A stretch of DNA of 64,000 bases from Nonomuraea rhodomycinica (GTDB taxonomy: Bacteria; Actinomycetota; Actinomycetes; Streptosporangiales; Streptosporangiaceae), in NCBI RefSeq assembly GCF_013363995.1, contig NZ_JABWGO010000011.1, forward strand, positions 124,001 to 188,000. Reading direction: 5' to 3'. The position numbers and the translations under genes were made by a program. How positions within the stretch are numbered: the first letter of the stretch is position 1; every line of letters starts with the position of its first letter. Positions 24,084 to 31,409 of this stretch are shown piece after piece. The notes beneath the pieces are model-generated. The model was not told the origin of the DNA. It did not search any database and was given only the letters and a program-made list of their open reading frames with translations.

Positions 24084-25250
24084 GTGTTGGGAACGCGAGC
24101 CGCCATCGCGGGCATCGGCGCCACCGAGTTCAGCAAGGAATCCGGCCGGTCGGAGCTGCGGCTGGCCGCCGAGGCCGTGTTCGCGGCGCTGGACGACGCC
24201 GGTCTCGACCCGTCCGACGTGGACGGGATGGTGACCTTCACCCAGGACACCAACCAGGAGATCGCCGTCGCCAGGGAGATCGGGGCGGGCGAGCTGACGT
24301 TCTTCTCCCGGGTCGAGTACGGCGGCGGCGCCGCCTGCGGGACCGTCGCGCACGCCGCGATGGCCGTCGCCACCGGCATGGCCCGCACGGTCGTGTGCTA
24401 CCGCGCCTTCAACGAGCGTTCGGGGCGGCGCTTCGGGCAGCCCGACGCCCGGCTGGGCGGCCAGCCCACCTCGCAGGGGCTGGAGATGAGCTGGCACGTC
24501 CCGTTCGGGCTGATGACGCCCGCGGCGTGGGTGGCGATGTTCGCCCGGCGCTACATGCACGTCCACGGGGCCACGTCCGAGGACTTCGGCCGGGTCGCCG
24601 TGGCCATGCGCCGCCACGCCGCCACCAACCCGGCCGCCTGGTTCTACCAGCGGCCCATCACGCTGGAGGAGCACCAGGCGTCGCGCTGGATCGTGGAGCC
24701 GTTGCGGCTGTTCGACTGCTGCCAGGAGAGCGACGGGGCGGTGGCCCTCGTCGTCACCTCCGCCGAGCGGGCGCGGGACCTGCGGCGCTCGCCCGCCGTC
24801 GTCACGGCCGCCGCCCAGGGGTCGGCGGAGGGGCAGATGATGATGACCAGCTACTACCGGGACGACATGAGCGGGCTTCCGGAGATGTCCGTCGTCGGCC
24901 GCCGGCTGTGGGAGATGTCGGGGCTCAGGCCGCGGGACGTGGGGACCGCCATCCTGTACGACCACTTCACCCCGTTCGTCCTCGCGCAACTGGAGGAGCT
25001 GGGGTTCTGCGGCCGGGGCGAGGCCCCGGGGTTCGTCCGCGACGGCGGCATCGAGCTGGGCGGCCGCCTGCCGGTCAACCCGCACGGCGGGCAGCTCGGC
25101 GAGGCGTACATCCACGGCATGAACGGCATCGCGGAGGCCGTGCGGCAGATCCGCGGCACGTCGGTCAACCAGGTGCCCGGGGTGGAGCACGTCCTGGTGA
25201 CGGCCGGGACGGGGGTGCCGACCAGCGGGCTGATCCTGTCCGCCGGCTGA
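24084..25250 (+). CDS. ltp2: Ltp2-like thiolase-fold retro-aldolase
   Basis: 388-residue thiolase-superfamily protein of the lipid-transfer-protein type. It begins AAIAGIGATEFSKESGRSEL and contains ELTFFSRVEYGGGAACGTVA, VLYDHFTPFVLAQLEELGFC and NPHGGQLGEAYIHGMNGI, a close match to mycobacterial Ltp2. The usual thiolase nucleophile Cys and C-terminal CxG motif are not conserved, as expected for an aldolase. With the DUF35 domain of ChsH2 it splits the 17-hydroxylated side-chain CoA ester into the 17-ketosteroid and propionyl-CoA. The GTG start has AAGGAG 7 bases upstream; a 77-base gap follows chsH1. Last gene of the operon. Confidence 0.9.
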   Translation: MLGTRAAIAGIGATEFSKESGRSELRLAAEAVFAALDDAGLDPSDVDGMVTFTQDTNQEIAVAREIGAGELTFFSRVEYGGGAACGTVAHAAMAVATGMARTVVCYRAFNERSGRRFGQPDARLGGQPTSQGLEMSWHVPFGLMTPAAWVAMFARRYMHVHGATSEDFGRVAVAMRRHAATNPAAWFYQRPITLEEHQASRWIVEPLRLFDCCQESDGAVALVVTSAERARDLRRSPAVVTAAAQGSAEGQMMMTSYYRDDMSGLPEMSVVGRRLWEMSGLRPRDVGTAILYDHFTPFVLAQLEELGFCGRGEAPGFVRDGGIELGGRLPVNPHGGQLGEAYIHGMNGIAEAVRQIRGTSVNQVPGVEHVLVTAGTGVPTSGLILSAG

Positions 25251-25272
25251 CACCCCTCGCCTCGGGGGCCGT

Positions 25273-27114
25273 TCAGGGGCTCAAAATGGTGGGCACCGAG
25301 AAGAACACGATCATCGCGATCGCCACGCACATGAGGAACCCGATCAGCTCCCACGCCCAGTCGTGGTGCCTGCGCCCGCGGCGCGGGCGTGGCCGGGCGC
25401 CCTTGCGCGGCGCGCTCTTGCCCGCGCGCGGCGGCTTGGCCGGGGCGCCGGAGCGCAGCCGGTCGGACGGCCCGCCCTTGCCGGAGCGGGGCCCGGCCTT
25501 GGCGTCCTTGCCGGGCCGGGACGTGCGCGCGTCCTTCTCGCGGGACTTCGCGAATCCGCCGGCTCGTCCCAGTTCGCCGGCCCGCCCGAGTGCGTCGGCC
25601 CGCCCGAGTTCGTCGGCCCGCCCGAGTTCGTCGGCCCGCCCGAGTTCGCCGGTCCATCCGAGCTCGTCGGCCCGTTCGGCTTCTCCTGATTGTCCCGGTT
25701 TGGCGCCCAGGTCGCCCATGGCGTCCCGGACGGCCGGTCCGGTGGGGGACGGCGCGGGAGCGGACGGCCCGATGAGGGAGGGCCCGGTGGGGGACGGCGC
25801 CGACCCGGCCGCGCCGTCCGCCGGGAGCGGCATCCGGTAGATCGGCTCGGGAGCGCGGTCGCGCCGCGCGAACAGGCTGCCGGGCGCGCCCTCGCCGGCC
25901 GTCCGGGCCGGCGGACCGGCCGGCCCGCGGGCGGCCGGGTCGCCGGGGCGGACCCCGTCGCGGATCGCGGGCATCTCCTGCGTGGCCGACTCGTCGTCCA
26001 GCACGTCGCCCGGGATCGGCGCCGAGGACGCGCGGCCCCGTGCGGGCCGCGGGCCGCCCGGCGGCGGGAACACGTCGCCGGTGGCGAACGCGTCGCCGCC
26101 TCCCGGCAGGAACACGTCACCCGTGGCGAACGCGTCGCCGCCTCCCGGCAGGAAGAACGGCCGCTCCCCAGGCCGCGCCCGCTCCCCGGGCTCTCCAGGT
26201 CGTGCCCGATCGCCGGCCTCTCCCGGGCGTGGCCGCTTCGGGACGAGCCCCTGGTCGCGGGCGGAGGTGAACGCCTGCCACGGCCGTACCAGACCCGTGC
26301 TCGGCCGGGCCCGGTCGGTCGCGGCCAGCGGGTCGCCCACCTTGGGCATCGGCTCGGTCGTCGCCTCGTGCGGCGGCACGCGGGACGGCGACGGCGGCTT
26401 CAGCAGCTCAGCCGGGAACAGCCCCGTGCTCGTCAGCGGGTCGCGCTCGCCGAGCGGCAGCGGCCAGACCGGCGGCACCGGCCAGCGCGGCTTGACGAAC
26501 ATCGGCGCGGCCTCGGGCGACCGGGACCCGGCGAAGTGGACGCGGAGCGTGCCGGGCGGCTCCGGCCACGGCAGGCGGCCGAGCACGTCGCGCAGCGGCG
26601 CGACGCCCAGGGCGCCGTACACGTCGGCCACCGGCTTCGGCACGCGGCGGGCGGCGGCGCGGTCGAGCGCGGCGCCGAGCAGCCGGCGATAGCGGTGCGC
26701 GGCGGCGTTCACCAGCTCGTCGGCCGTGTCGGGCGCCACGTCGAGCACCCAGGCGAGCTCTGCGCGGTCCAGGCCGCACACCTCGGACAGAAGGAGCACC
26801 TCGCGGTGGTGCGGGCGCAGCTCGTGCAGCGTGCGCTCCACCAGGGCGGAGGCGGGATCGATGAGCGGGTCGACGACAGGGGGCGCGTAGACGACGTCAC
26901 GGCGCTGGATCTCGCGGCGGGCGAGCGCGTACAACGCGGCGCGGGCCGGGGCCGTCGCGGGGACGCTGGTGAGGACGGACACCAGCACGTCGGCGGCGGA
27001 GCCGTGGTCGCCGAGCTGGTCGGCGCAGTACGCGAACAGCCCGGCGGCGTGACTGTCGTAGAGCTCGGCGACCAGCTCGGCGCGGGCACGCTGATCGGTG
27101 AGCGGCTGTGTCAC
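25273..27114 (-). CDS. Sigma-70-like protein with long disordered tail and C-terminal membrane anchor
   Basis: 613 residues from the GTG at 27114 (AGAGGA eight bases ahead); the frame is open further upstream to 27228 but is Pro/Ser-rich there. Residues about 8-75 resemble sigma region 2 (ELVAELYDSHAAGLFAYCAD), and about 95-160 region 4 (LRPHHREVLLLSEVCGLDRA, WVLDVAPDTADELVNAAAHR). A Pro/Gly/Arg-rich region of some 350 residues follows, with a doubled 14-residue unit and a run of ELGRAD-type hexapeptides, then a basic patch and one C-terminal hydrophobic span (WELIGFLMCVAIAMIVFFSV). It looks like a membrane-tethered transcription factor, or a sigma-derived protein recruited to the membrane. 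It is divergent from the osmolyte ABC operon. Confidence 0.65.
   Translation of the reverse strand: MTQPLTDQRARAELVAELYDSHAAGLFAYCADQLGDHGSAADVLVSVLTSVPATAPARAALYALARREIQRRDVVYAPPVVDPLIDPASALVERTLHELRPHHREVLLLSEVCGLDRAELAWVLDVAPDTADELVNAAAHRYRRLLGAALDRAAARRVPKPVADVYGALGVAPLRDVLGRLPWPEPPGTLRVHFAGSRSPEAAPMFVKPRWPVPPVWPLPLGERDPLTSTGLFPAELLKPPSPSRVPPHEATTEPMPKVGDPLAATDRARPSTGLVRPWQAFTSARDQGLVPKRPRPGEAGDRARPGEPGERARPGERPFFLPGGGDAFATGDVFLPGGGDAFATGDVFPPPGGPRPARGRASSAPIPGDVLDDESATQEMPAIRDGVRPGDPAARGPAGPPARTAGEGAPGSLFARRDRAPEPIYRMPLPADGAAGSAPSPTGPSLIGPSAPAPSPTGPAVRDAMGDLGAKPGQSGEAERADELGWTGELGRADELGRADELGRADALGRAGELGRAGGFAKSREKDARTSRPGKDAKAGPRSGKGGPSDRLRSGAPAKPPRAGKSAPRKGARPRPRRGRRHHDWAWELIGFLMCVAIAMIVFFSVPTILSP
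25563..25670. repeat. Six 18-bp tandem repeats coding ELGRAD-type hexapeptides
   Basis: Six consecutive 18-bp units (for example CCCGCCCGAGTTCGTCGG at 25599-25616 and 25617-25634) lie inside the sigma-like gene and encode a run of six-residue units of alternating charge. The two central copies are identical. Confidence 0.85.
26067..26150. repeat. Direct 42-bp duplication in the sigma-like gene
   Basis: Two adjacent 42-bp copies (26067-26108 and 26109-26150) differ at two bases and encode a repeated 14-residue unit (GGGDAFATGDVFLP) in the disordered middle region, evidence of recent slippage or unequal exchange. Confidence 0.85.
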
Positions 27115-27392
27115 GGGCCGGTTCCTCTTGCTGAATTGCTGCGGTGGTGGTGGAGAAGGGGCTGGCGGGCTCGGTGTGTTCACCGATGGTGAAGCAATCA
27201 TGCCAAGTCGCCACCATCGGCGCATCAAGAGATCCGGTTTTGTTGTGAATTCCGGCTGGTGGGGTGAAGCGTTTAACCGCAGGGGTGGCGCGACATGCCC
27301 CCGTCGGCCGCCGTAGTGTGGGCCTCCAAGAGATCATGCGGCGGTCGTGGCAGGGGGGCCGCGACCCTGCCCGGGCAAGCGAGAGGTCGCGC

Positions 27393-28454
27393 GTGATCAC
27401 ATTCGACGCCGTCACGAAACGGTACGCGGACGGCACGGTGGCCGTGGACAACCTGTCACTCGAGGCGCCCACGGGCGAGATCACCGTGTTCGTCGGACCG
27501 TCGGGGTGCGGCAAGACGACGTCCCTGCGAATGATCAACCGGATGATCGACGCGACGGAGGGGCGCATCCTCCTCGACGGCGACCCGGTGCGGGACATCG
27601 ACCCGCCCAAGCTGCGGCGCGGCATCGGCTACGTCATCCAGCAGGCCGGCCTCTTCCCCCACAAGAAGATCGTCGACAACGTCGCCACCGTGCCGCTGCT
27701 GCTCGGCTGGGACCGCGGAAAGGCCCGCAGCCGGGCCATGGAGCTGCTCGAACGCGTGGGCCTCGACCCCGCGATGGGCGAGCGCTACCCGTTCCAGCTC
27801 TCCGGCGGCCAGCAGCAGCGCGTGGGCGTGGCCAGGGCGCTGGCCGCCGACCCGCCCGTGCTGCTCATGGACGAGCCGTTCAGCGCCGTCGACCCGATCG
27901 TGCGCACCAGCCTGCAGGACGAGCTGCTGCGGCTCCAGGCCGAGCTGAACAAGACGATCGTCTTCGTCACCCACGACATCGACGAGGCCATCAAGCTGGG
28001 CGACCGCGTGGCCGTGCTGCGCGTCGGCGGGCGGCTGGCGCAGCTCGCCGACCCCAAGACGCTGCTGTCGGAGCCGGCCGACGACTTCGTCCGCGAGTTC
28101 CTGGGCCACGACCGGGGCATCCGCCGCCTGCAGTTCGTCGGCACCGACGGGCTGCGGCTGCGCACCGACCTGACCGTGCCCGCCGGCTTCTCCGGCGGCT
28201 CGCCCGAGCCCTGGGTGCTCGCCGTCTCCGACGACGGCCGGCCGCTCGGATGGCTGCGCGGCGACGGCGGCGGCGGCGAGCCGGAGCCGTACGGCACGTT
28301 CCGGCCCGGCCGCGACTCCATGCGCTCCGCCCTGGACGCGGCGCTGCTGTCGCCGTCCGGATGCGCGGTGGCGGTCGGCGCGGACGGCAAGGTGGTCGGC
28401 GTGGCCACCCGTGAGGTCCTCGACGCGGCGCTCGCGGAGGCCGCCGATGGGTGA
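27393..28454 (+). CDS. Quaternary-amine ABC transporter ATPase (OpuCA/ProV-like)
   Basis: 353-residue ATPase. Walker A GPSGCGKTTSLRMINRMI is near residue 35, Q-loop in GYVIQQAGLFPHKKI, signature LSGGQQQRVGVARAL, Walker B VLLMDEPFSAVDP, and switch His in VTHDIDEA. RMINRMI and GLFPHKKI are typical of the glycine-betaine/choline branch. After the ABC domain (about residue 245 on) comes a single CBS-like regulatory region (CAVAVGADGKVVGVATREVL). The GTG start at 27393 has GAGAGGT upstream. It overlaps the next gene by 8 bases. Likely imports compatible solutes or choline. Confidence 0.87.
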   Translation: MITFDAVTKRYADGTVAVDNLSLEAPTGEITVFVGPSGCGKTTSLRMINRMIDATEGRILLDGDPVRDIDPPKLRRGIGYVIQQAGLFPHKKIVDNVATVPLLLGWDRGKARSRAMELLERVGLDPAMGERYPFQLSGGQQQRVGVARALAADPPVLLMDEPFSAVDPIVRTSLQDELLRLQAELNKTIVFVTHDIDEAIKLGDRVAVLRVGGRLAQLADPKTLLSEPADDFVREFLGHDRGIRRLQFVGTDGLRLRTDLTVPAGFSGGSPEPWVLAVSDDGRPLGWLRGDGGGGEPEPYGTFRPGRDSMRSALDAALLSPSGCAVAVGADGKVVGVATREVLDAALAEAADG

Positions 28455-29148
28455 GCCGCTGCTGGTACGCCTGATCGCGGACGGGCCCCCGTCGCTGTGG
28501 GAGTGGATCGCCCGCAACTGGGACACCGGCCGGGTCGGCAGCATCAAGGACCTCCTCGGTGACCACCTCGTCATGTCGCTCGTGCCGATCGTCGCCGGCC
28601 TCGTGCTGGCCCTTCCGCTCGGCCTGGCCAGCGCCCGCTGGCGGTGGCTCTACCAGCCGGCGGCCGGCGTGTTCAACGTCGTGTACGCGCTGCCGTCGCT
28701 GCCGGTCTTCATGCTGCTCATCTCGGTCACGGGCCTGTCCAAGACCACGGTGATCATCCCGCTGACGTTCTACGCGATCGCCGTCCTGCTGCCCGCCGTG
28801 GTGGACGGCCTCGGCTCGGTGCCCGACCACGTGCGCCAGTCGGCCGTGGCGATGGGCTTCACGCCGCTGCGCCGCCTCGTCCAGGTCGAGCTGCCGATCG
28901 CCGTGCCGGTCGTGCTCGCCGGGCTGCGGGTCGTCGCGGTCTCCAGCATCAGCCTGGTCAGCGTCGGCGCGCTGATCGGCCAGGGCGGCCTCGGCATGCT
29001 GTTCACCCGGGCCTACCAGAACCCGTTCCTGCCGCCGGTCGTCGTCGGCATCGTGCTCATCGTGGCGCTCGCGCTGGTCGCCGACGGACTGCTCGTCCTC
29101 GCGCAGCGGCTGCTGACCCCGTGGGTGCGGGCAAGGAGGGCGTCGTGA
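28447..29148 (+). CDS. Quaternary-amine ABC transporter permease 1 (OpuCB-like)
   Basis: 233-residue permease with about five to six spans. The BPD_transp_1 coupling loop is readable as VPDHVRQSAVAMGFTPLRRL near residue 130. The start lies inside the last codons of the ATPase gene. The N-terminus is a short amphipathic stretch (IARNWDTGRVGSIKDLLGDH) as in ProW/OpuCB relatives. It pairs with the second permease that follows to form the channel. Confidence 0.85.
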   Translation: MGEPLLVRLIADGPPSLWEWIARNWDTGRVGSIKDLLGDHLVMSLVPIVAGLVLALPLGLASARWRWLYQPAAGVFNVVYALPSLPVFMLLISVTGLSKTTVIIPLTFYAIAVLLPAVVDGLGSVPDHVRQSAVAMGFTPLRRLVQVELPIAVPVVLAGLRVVAVSSISLVSVGALIGQGGLGMLFTRAYQNPFLPPVVVGIVLIVALALVADGLLVLAQRLLTPWVRARRAS

Positions 29149-29843
29149 GCTGGCTCAGCGACTTCTTCGGCGACCCGGCCAACTGGTCCGGCCCCGACGG
29201 CATCCCCGCCCGGCTGCTGGAGCACCTGGAGTTCTCGGCGCTGGCGCTGGCCCTGGCCATGCTGGTCGCGATCCCGCTCGGGCTGCTCATCGGGCACACC
29301 GGCCGCGGCGGCGTCATCGTGGTCATCTCCGCCAACCTCGCCCGGGCCCTGCCCACGCTGGGCCTACTGGTGCTGTTCGTGCTGCTGCTCGGCACCGCCT
29401 CGATCCTGCCGGTCATCATCCCGCTGGTGCTGCTCGCCATCCCCCCGATCCTGGTCAACACGTTCGAGGGGATCCGCTCCGTCGATCCGGAGCTGCGCGA
29501 CGCCGCGTACGGGATGGGCCTGACCGGCGGGCAGGTGCTCGGCCGGGTGCTGGTGCCGGTGGCGCTGCCGCTCATCCTGCTCGGGCTGCGGCTGTCGGCC
29601 ATCCAGGTCGTCGCGACCACGACGGTCGCCGCGTACACCGGGCTGGGCGGGCTCGGCCGGTTCGTGATCGACGGTTTCGCGACAAAGGATTACGCGAGCG
29701 TCGTCGGGGGTTCTGTACTGATTGTGCTGTTCGCACTGGCGGTGCAGCTCGTCTTCACGCTTCTCCAGCGGACGACGGTCTCGCCCGGCGTGAGCCGGCG
29801 GGTCAAGGTCCGTCAGGTGGCCTCAGGAAGGGAAACAACGTGA
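29145..29843 (+). CDS. Quaternary-amine ABC transporter permease 2 (OpuCD-like)
   Basis: 232-residue permease homologous to the preceding one, with coupling loop VDPELRDAAYGMGLTGGQVL. The GTG start overlaps the upstream stop (GTGA) and has a strong AAGGAGG five bases ahead. Two unlike permeases plus one ATPase and one binding protein is the OpuC arrangement rather than ProVWX with one permease. Confidence 0.85.
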   Translation: MSWLSDFFGDPANWSGPDGIPARLLEHLEFSALALALAMLVAIPLGLLIGHTGRGGVIVVISANLARALPTLGLLVLFVLLLGTASILPVIIPLVLLAIPPILVNTFEGIRSVDPELRDAAYGMGLTGGQVLGRVLVPVALPLILLGLRLSAIQVVATTTVAAYTGLGGLGRFVIDGFATKDYASVVGGSVLIVLFALAVQLVFTLLQRTTVSPGVSRRVKVRQVASGRETT

Positions 29844-30772
29844 TGAGACGTAGGTTCGGCACCGCGGCGGTGCTGCTGACGGCGGCACTGGCCCTCACCG
29901 CGTGCGGCGGTGGTGGTGGCGGCGGCAACCCGCTCGACACCACGAGCGCGGCGCCCAGCGGCTCGGCGACGGGCGGCGGCGGGGGCGGCAAGGCCGTCAT
30001 CGGCTCGTTCGACTTCGACGAGAGCGTGCTGCTGGGCTCCATCTACGCCCAGGCGCTGGAGTCCAAGGGCGTGCAGGTGGAGGAGAAGCCCCGCATCGGC
30101 AGCCGCGAGGTCGTCTACGACCAGGTCAAGAGCGGCGGGCTGACGATCGTGCCCGAGTACAACGGCAACCTGCTCGCGTTCATCGACCTGCAGAACAAGG
30201 CGAGCACCACCGACGACGTCAACGCGGCGCTGAAGCAGAAGCTGCCCGCCGAGCTGGAGGTCCTCGCCTCCTCGCCCGCCGAGGACAAGGACACCCTCTC
30301 GATCACCAAGGACACGCAGGCCAAGCAGTCCCTCAACAGCATGGAGGACCTGGCCAAGGTGTCGAAGACCATGACCGTCGGCGGGCCGCCCGAGTTCAAG
30401 AAGCGCTGGGAGGCGCGCTTCAAGGAGGTGTACGGGCTGGAGTTCAAGGAGTGGAAGCCCACCGGCCCCACCACGGCCGACGCCATCAAGGACGGCTCCA
30501 TCCAGGTCGGCAACGTCTTCTCCACCGACCCGAAGATGACCGCCAACAACCTCGTGCCGCTGCAGGACCCGAAGAACATCTTCCCCGCGCAGAACGTCAC
30601 GCCCCTGGTGAACAAGGCCGCGGCGACCGACACGATCAGGACCACCCTGGACGCCGTCTCGGCCAAGCTCACGACGCAGTCGCTGCTGGACATGATGCAG
30701 AAGATCAGCGTCAACAAGGACGAGCCGGCCACGGTCGCCAAGGAGTGGCTGACCAGCAACGGGCTGGCCTGA
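29843..30772 (+). CDS. Quaternary-amine ABC transporter binding lipoprotein (OpuCC-like)
   Basis: 309-residue lipoprotein: signal MRRRFGTAAVLLTAALALTAC with lipidated Cys21, then a Gly/Ser/Thr-rich spacer. The OpuAC-type binding domain starts near residue 50 (VIGSFDFDESVLLGSIYAQA) and includes IVPEYNGNLLAF, the stretch that helps form the aromatic ligand cage in this family. A GTG one codon earlier (29840) is an alternative start. Last gene of the transporter operon, followed by a strong hairpin. Confidence 0.85.
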   Translation: MRRRFGTAAVLLTAALALTACGGGGGGGNPLDTTSAAPSGSATGGGGGGKAVIGSFDFDESVLLGSIYAQALESKGVQVEEKPRIGSREVVYDQVKSGGLTIVPEYNGNLLAFIDLQNKASTTDDVNAALKQKLPAELEVLASSPAEDKDTLSITKDTQAKQSLNSMEDLAKVSKTMTVGGPPEFKKRWEARFKEVYGLEFKEWKPTGPTTADAIKDGSIQVGNVFSTDPKMTANNLVPLQDPKNIFPAQNVTPLVNKAAATDTIRTTLDAVSAKLTTQSLLDMMQKISVNKDEPATVAKEWLTSNGLA

Positions 30773-30776
30773 CCCC

Positions 30777-30811
30777 GGTGACGGGCCCCGCCGTCCGCGG
30801 GGCCCGTCACC
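30777..30811 (+). terminator. 15-bp perfect stem-loop ending the osmolyte ABC operon
   Basis: Arms 30777-30791 and 30797-30811 pair perfectly over 15 bp around the loop CGTCC, starting 5 bases after the binding-protein stop. No T-run follows, the usual form of intrinsic terminators in very GC-rich actinomycetes. Confidence 0.8.
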
Positions 30812-30845
30812 ACCCCGTCGCCACTCTTCGTAGTCGGAGGGGACC

Positions 30846-31325
30846 TTGGAATTCACGGAGGCGATGGCCCAGCTCGCCGCCGGCGTGTCGGTCGTGACCG
30901 TACGGGACGGGCGTGACGACCTCGGCACCACGGTGTCGGCGGTCATGTCGGTCTCGCTCGACCCGCCGCTCGTCCTGGTCAGCCTGGCCAGTGGCGGCTA
31001 CCTCTGCGAGGTGCTGCTGCGCCAGGACCGGTGGGCGGCCTCGCTCCTGTCGTCCGGCCAGGCCGCGGTCGCCAGCCGCTTCGCCACCGCCGGCCGCCCC
31101 AGCGCCCGCCACCTCGTGGCGGGCGTCCCGCACCACCGCGGCCCCCACTCGGACGCGATCGTCGTCGAGAACGGGGTCGCCGCCCTGGAGGCGGAGACGA
31201 CGCAGGTCATACCGGCGGGCGACCACACGCTGTTCCTGGCCCGCGTGCTCGACGTCGCCTACGTCACGCCGGCCCTGGCCCCGCTGATCCGCCTGCGCGG
31301 CCGCTACCGCCCCATGGGCGCCTAA
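30846..31325 (+). CDS. Flavin reductase-like FMN-binding protein
   Basis: 159-residue protein of the flavin reductase/PNPOx-like split-barrel type. Typical are the N-terminal MAQLAAGVSVVTVRDGRDDL, the FMN-site stretch GTTVSAVMSVSLDPPLVLVS and the C-terminal LRGRYRPMG. It starts at TTG (30846) with GGAGGGG just upstream; an ATG six codons in (30864) is the alternative. Probably supplies reduced flavin to a monooxygenase, but none lies beside it. It follows the ABC operon terminator, so it is likely transcribed separately. Confidence 0.78.
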   Translation: MEFTEAMAQLAAGVSVVTVRDGRDDLGTTVSAVMSVSLDPPLVLVSLASGGYLCEVLLRQDRWAASLLSSGQAAVASRFATAGRPSARHLVAGVPHHRGPHSDAIVVENGVAALEAETTQVIPAGDHTLFLARVLDVAYVTPALAPLIRLRGRYRPMGA

Positions 31326-31371
31326 CCTGACCTCTGGCCGGCCCCAACCGCCCGATGGTCGGCCACCCTTA

Positions 31372-31386
31372 CCGCCCGATGGGCGG
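31372..31386. terminator. Short hairpin between convergent genes
   Basis: CCGCCC-GAT-GGGCGG is a perfect 6-bp stem in the 84-base gap between the flavin reductase and sppA stops. ACCGCCCGATGG also occurs as a direct repeat at 31347-31358 and 31371-31382. A bidirectional end of transcription is plausible. Confidence 0.45.
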
Positions 31387-31409
31387 CGGACCCGGCCCCG
31401 GCTGTTCCC

